The notes beneath the pieces were generated by a model. The model worked only from the letters and a program-made list of their open reading frames with translations. It was not told where the DNA came from and did no database searches. From JAHIZC01 sp043813305 (GTDB lineage Bacteria; Omnitrophota; Gorgyraeia; Gygaellales; Profunditerraquicolaceae), in the NCBI GenBank assembly GCA_043813305.1, contig JBDRLC010000034.1:1-23372 (forward strand): a DNA stretch of 23,372 nucleotides. Reading direction: 5' to 3'. Below, one piece after another: positions 23,002-23,372 of this stretch; position 1 is the stretch's first letter, and every line of letters starts with the position of its first letter. The position numbers and the translations under genes are program-made.

Positions 23002-23148
23002 ATGACTGAACTTACCCTCACACCAATTTGGTGTGGGGAGAGTATTTCAATAAATTGGTGTGAGGGTTAAATTCGCACGTTCAGAGAAGTAAAAAGAGGA
23101 AGATTGATACTTAACATTTTCAATGTCAAGTATCAAGTGTTCATTTAA
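23002..23148 (+). ncRNA. Structured leader upstream of groES (copy B of a two-copy motif)
   Basis: Homologous to 10997-11203. The left strand 23015-23029 pairs perfectly over 15 bases with 23052-23066. Alternatively, its part 23016-23025 pairs over 10 bases with 23029-23038, immediately downstream. TTAAATTCGCA (23067-23077) is identical in both copies. The last hairpin is 23104-23118 with 23122-23136, 14 of 15 pairs, with a stem sequence different from copy A. The conserved end GTGTTCATTTAA (23137-23148) is followed directly by the groES ribosome site GGGAGG (23149-23154). It may regulate transcription or translation below the CIRCE control. Confidence 0.7.
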
Positions 23149-23162
23149 GGGAGGTGTTAGAA

Positions 23163-23372
23163 ATGGATATAAAACCATTAGGGGATCGCGTGGTTGTAAA
23201 GGCATTAGAGGCAGAATCAAAGACTAAGGGTGGAATAGTATTGCCGGATACAGTTAAAGAAAAACCTCAGGAAGGTAAAGTGGTTGCGGTTGGAAAAGGT
23301 AAAGTTTTAGAGAATGGATCTCTGCAGGCACCGGAAGTAAAGGTTGGTGATAAGGTATTATATGGAAAATAC
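23163..23372 (+). CDS. groES: Co-chaperonin GroES, 3' end cut by window
   Basis: The 70 visible residues begin MDIKPLGDRVVVK and include the mobile-loop region around KTKGGIVLPD and then GKVVAVGKG. The usual length is about 95 residues, so some 25 are missing beyond the window. GroES caps the GroEL chamber in protein folding. The ATG at 23163 has GGGAGG 8 bases upstream. Promoter and CIRCE operator upstream show heat-shock control; groEL is expected next. Confidence 0.96.
   Translation, partial: MDIKPLGDRVVVKALEAESKTKGGIVLPDTVKEKPQEGKVVAVGKGKVLENGSLQAPEVKVGDKVLYGKY

Noticed and set aside
1..23372. CRISPR array, prophage, toxin-antitoxin or defence island
   Set aside because: No repeat-spacer pattern, integrase, cas, phage or toxin gene was seen.

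Overview
The window reads as a compact bacterial chromosome segment. Genes are packed on the + strand and many overlap by 1-14 bases, and nearly every real gene is a housekeeping gene. Two PilZ proteins, a CstA-type permease, an ApgM-type homoserine kinase candidate, and many palindromic and short tandem repeats between and inside genes recall candidate-phylum bacteria such as Omnitrophota. That assignment is inference; no rRNA or marker alignment was possible.

Layout. (1) 1-319: tRNA-Gly(UCC), then hairpin elements and broken copies of tRNA 3' ends. (2) 320-4327: histidine kinase, response regulator, methanogen-type thymidylate synthase-like protein, PilZ protein, gpsA. (3) 4328-4830: a long imperfect inverted repeat, then tRNA-Pro(GGG), which has a duplicated 5' end upstream and a hairpin-split duplicate 3' end downstream. 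(4) 4831-10985: PilZ, hom, thrC, CoaB-type ligase, ApgM-family homoserine kinase candidate, cstA. (5) 10986-14101: a structured leader, lysC with an internal start for a beta subunit, then cimA. (6) 14123-22890: an AT-rich membrane/TPR protein, a TolB-like propeller, valS, nadC, uvrB, coaX and a small lipoprotein. (7) 22891-23372: promoter, CIRCE operator, a second copy of the structured leader, and the start of groES (cut by the window end).

The metabolic theme is the aspartate family: aspartate kinase, homoserine dehydrogenase, candidate homoserine kinase and threonine synthase are all present (asd is not in the window). Citramalate synthase gives a threonine-independent entry to isoleucine. 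CoaB and CoaX belong to coenzyme A synthesis, and NadC to NAD synthesis.

The most unusual content is outside ordinary gene calls. Two homologous 5' leaders, before lysC and groES, share conserved blocks and have compensated stems. In each, the left strand can pair with either of two downstream partners. Heptanucleotide arrays sit inside thrC, coaB, nadC (twice) and valS. Wherever the CCTARAA consensus would create an internal stop, the array carries a sense variant, and three genes read it in the same phase as a related peptide. tRNA fragments are split by TCCCGA...TCGGGA hairpins at both tRNA loci.
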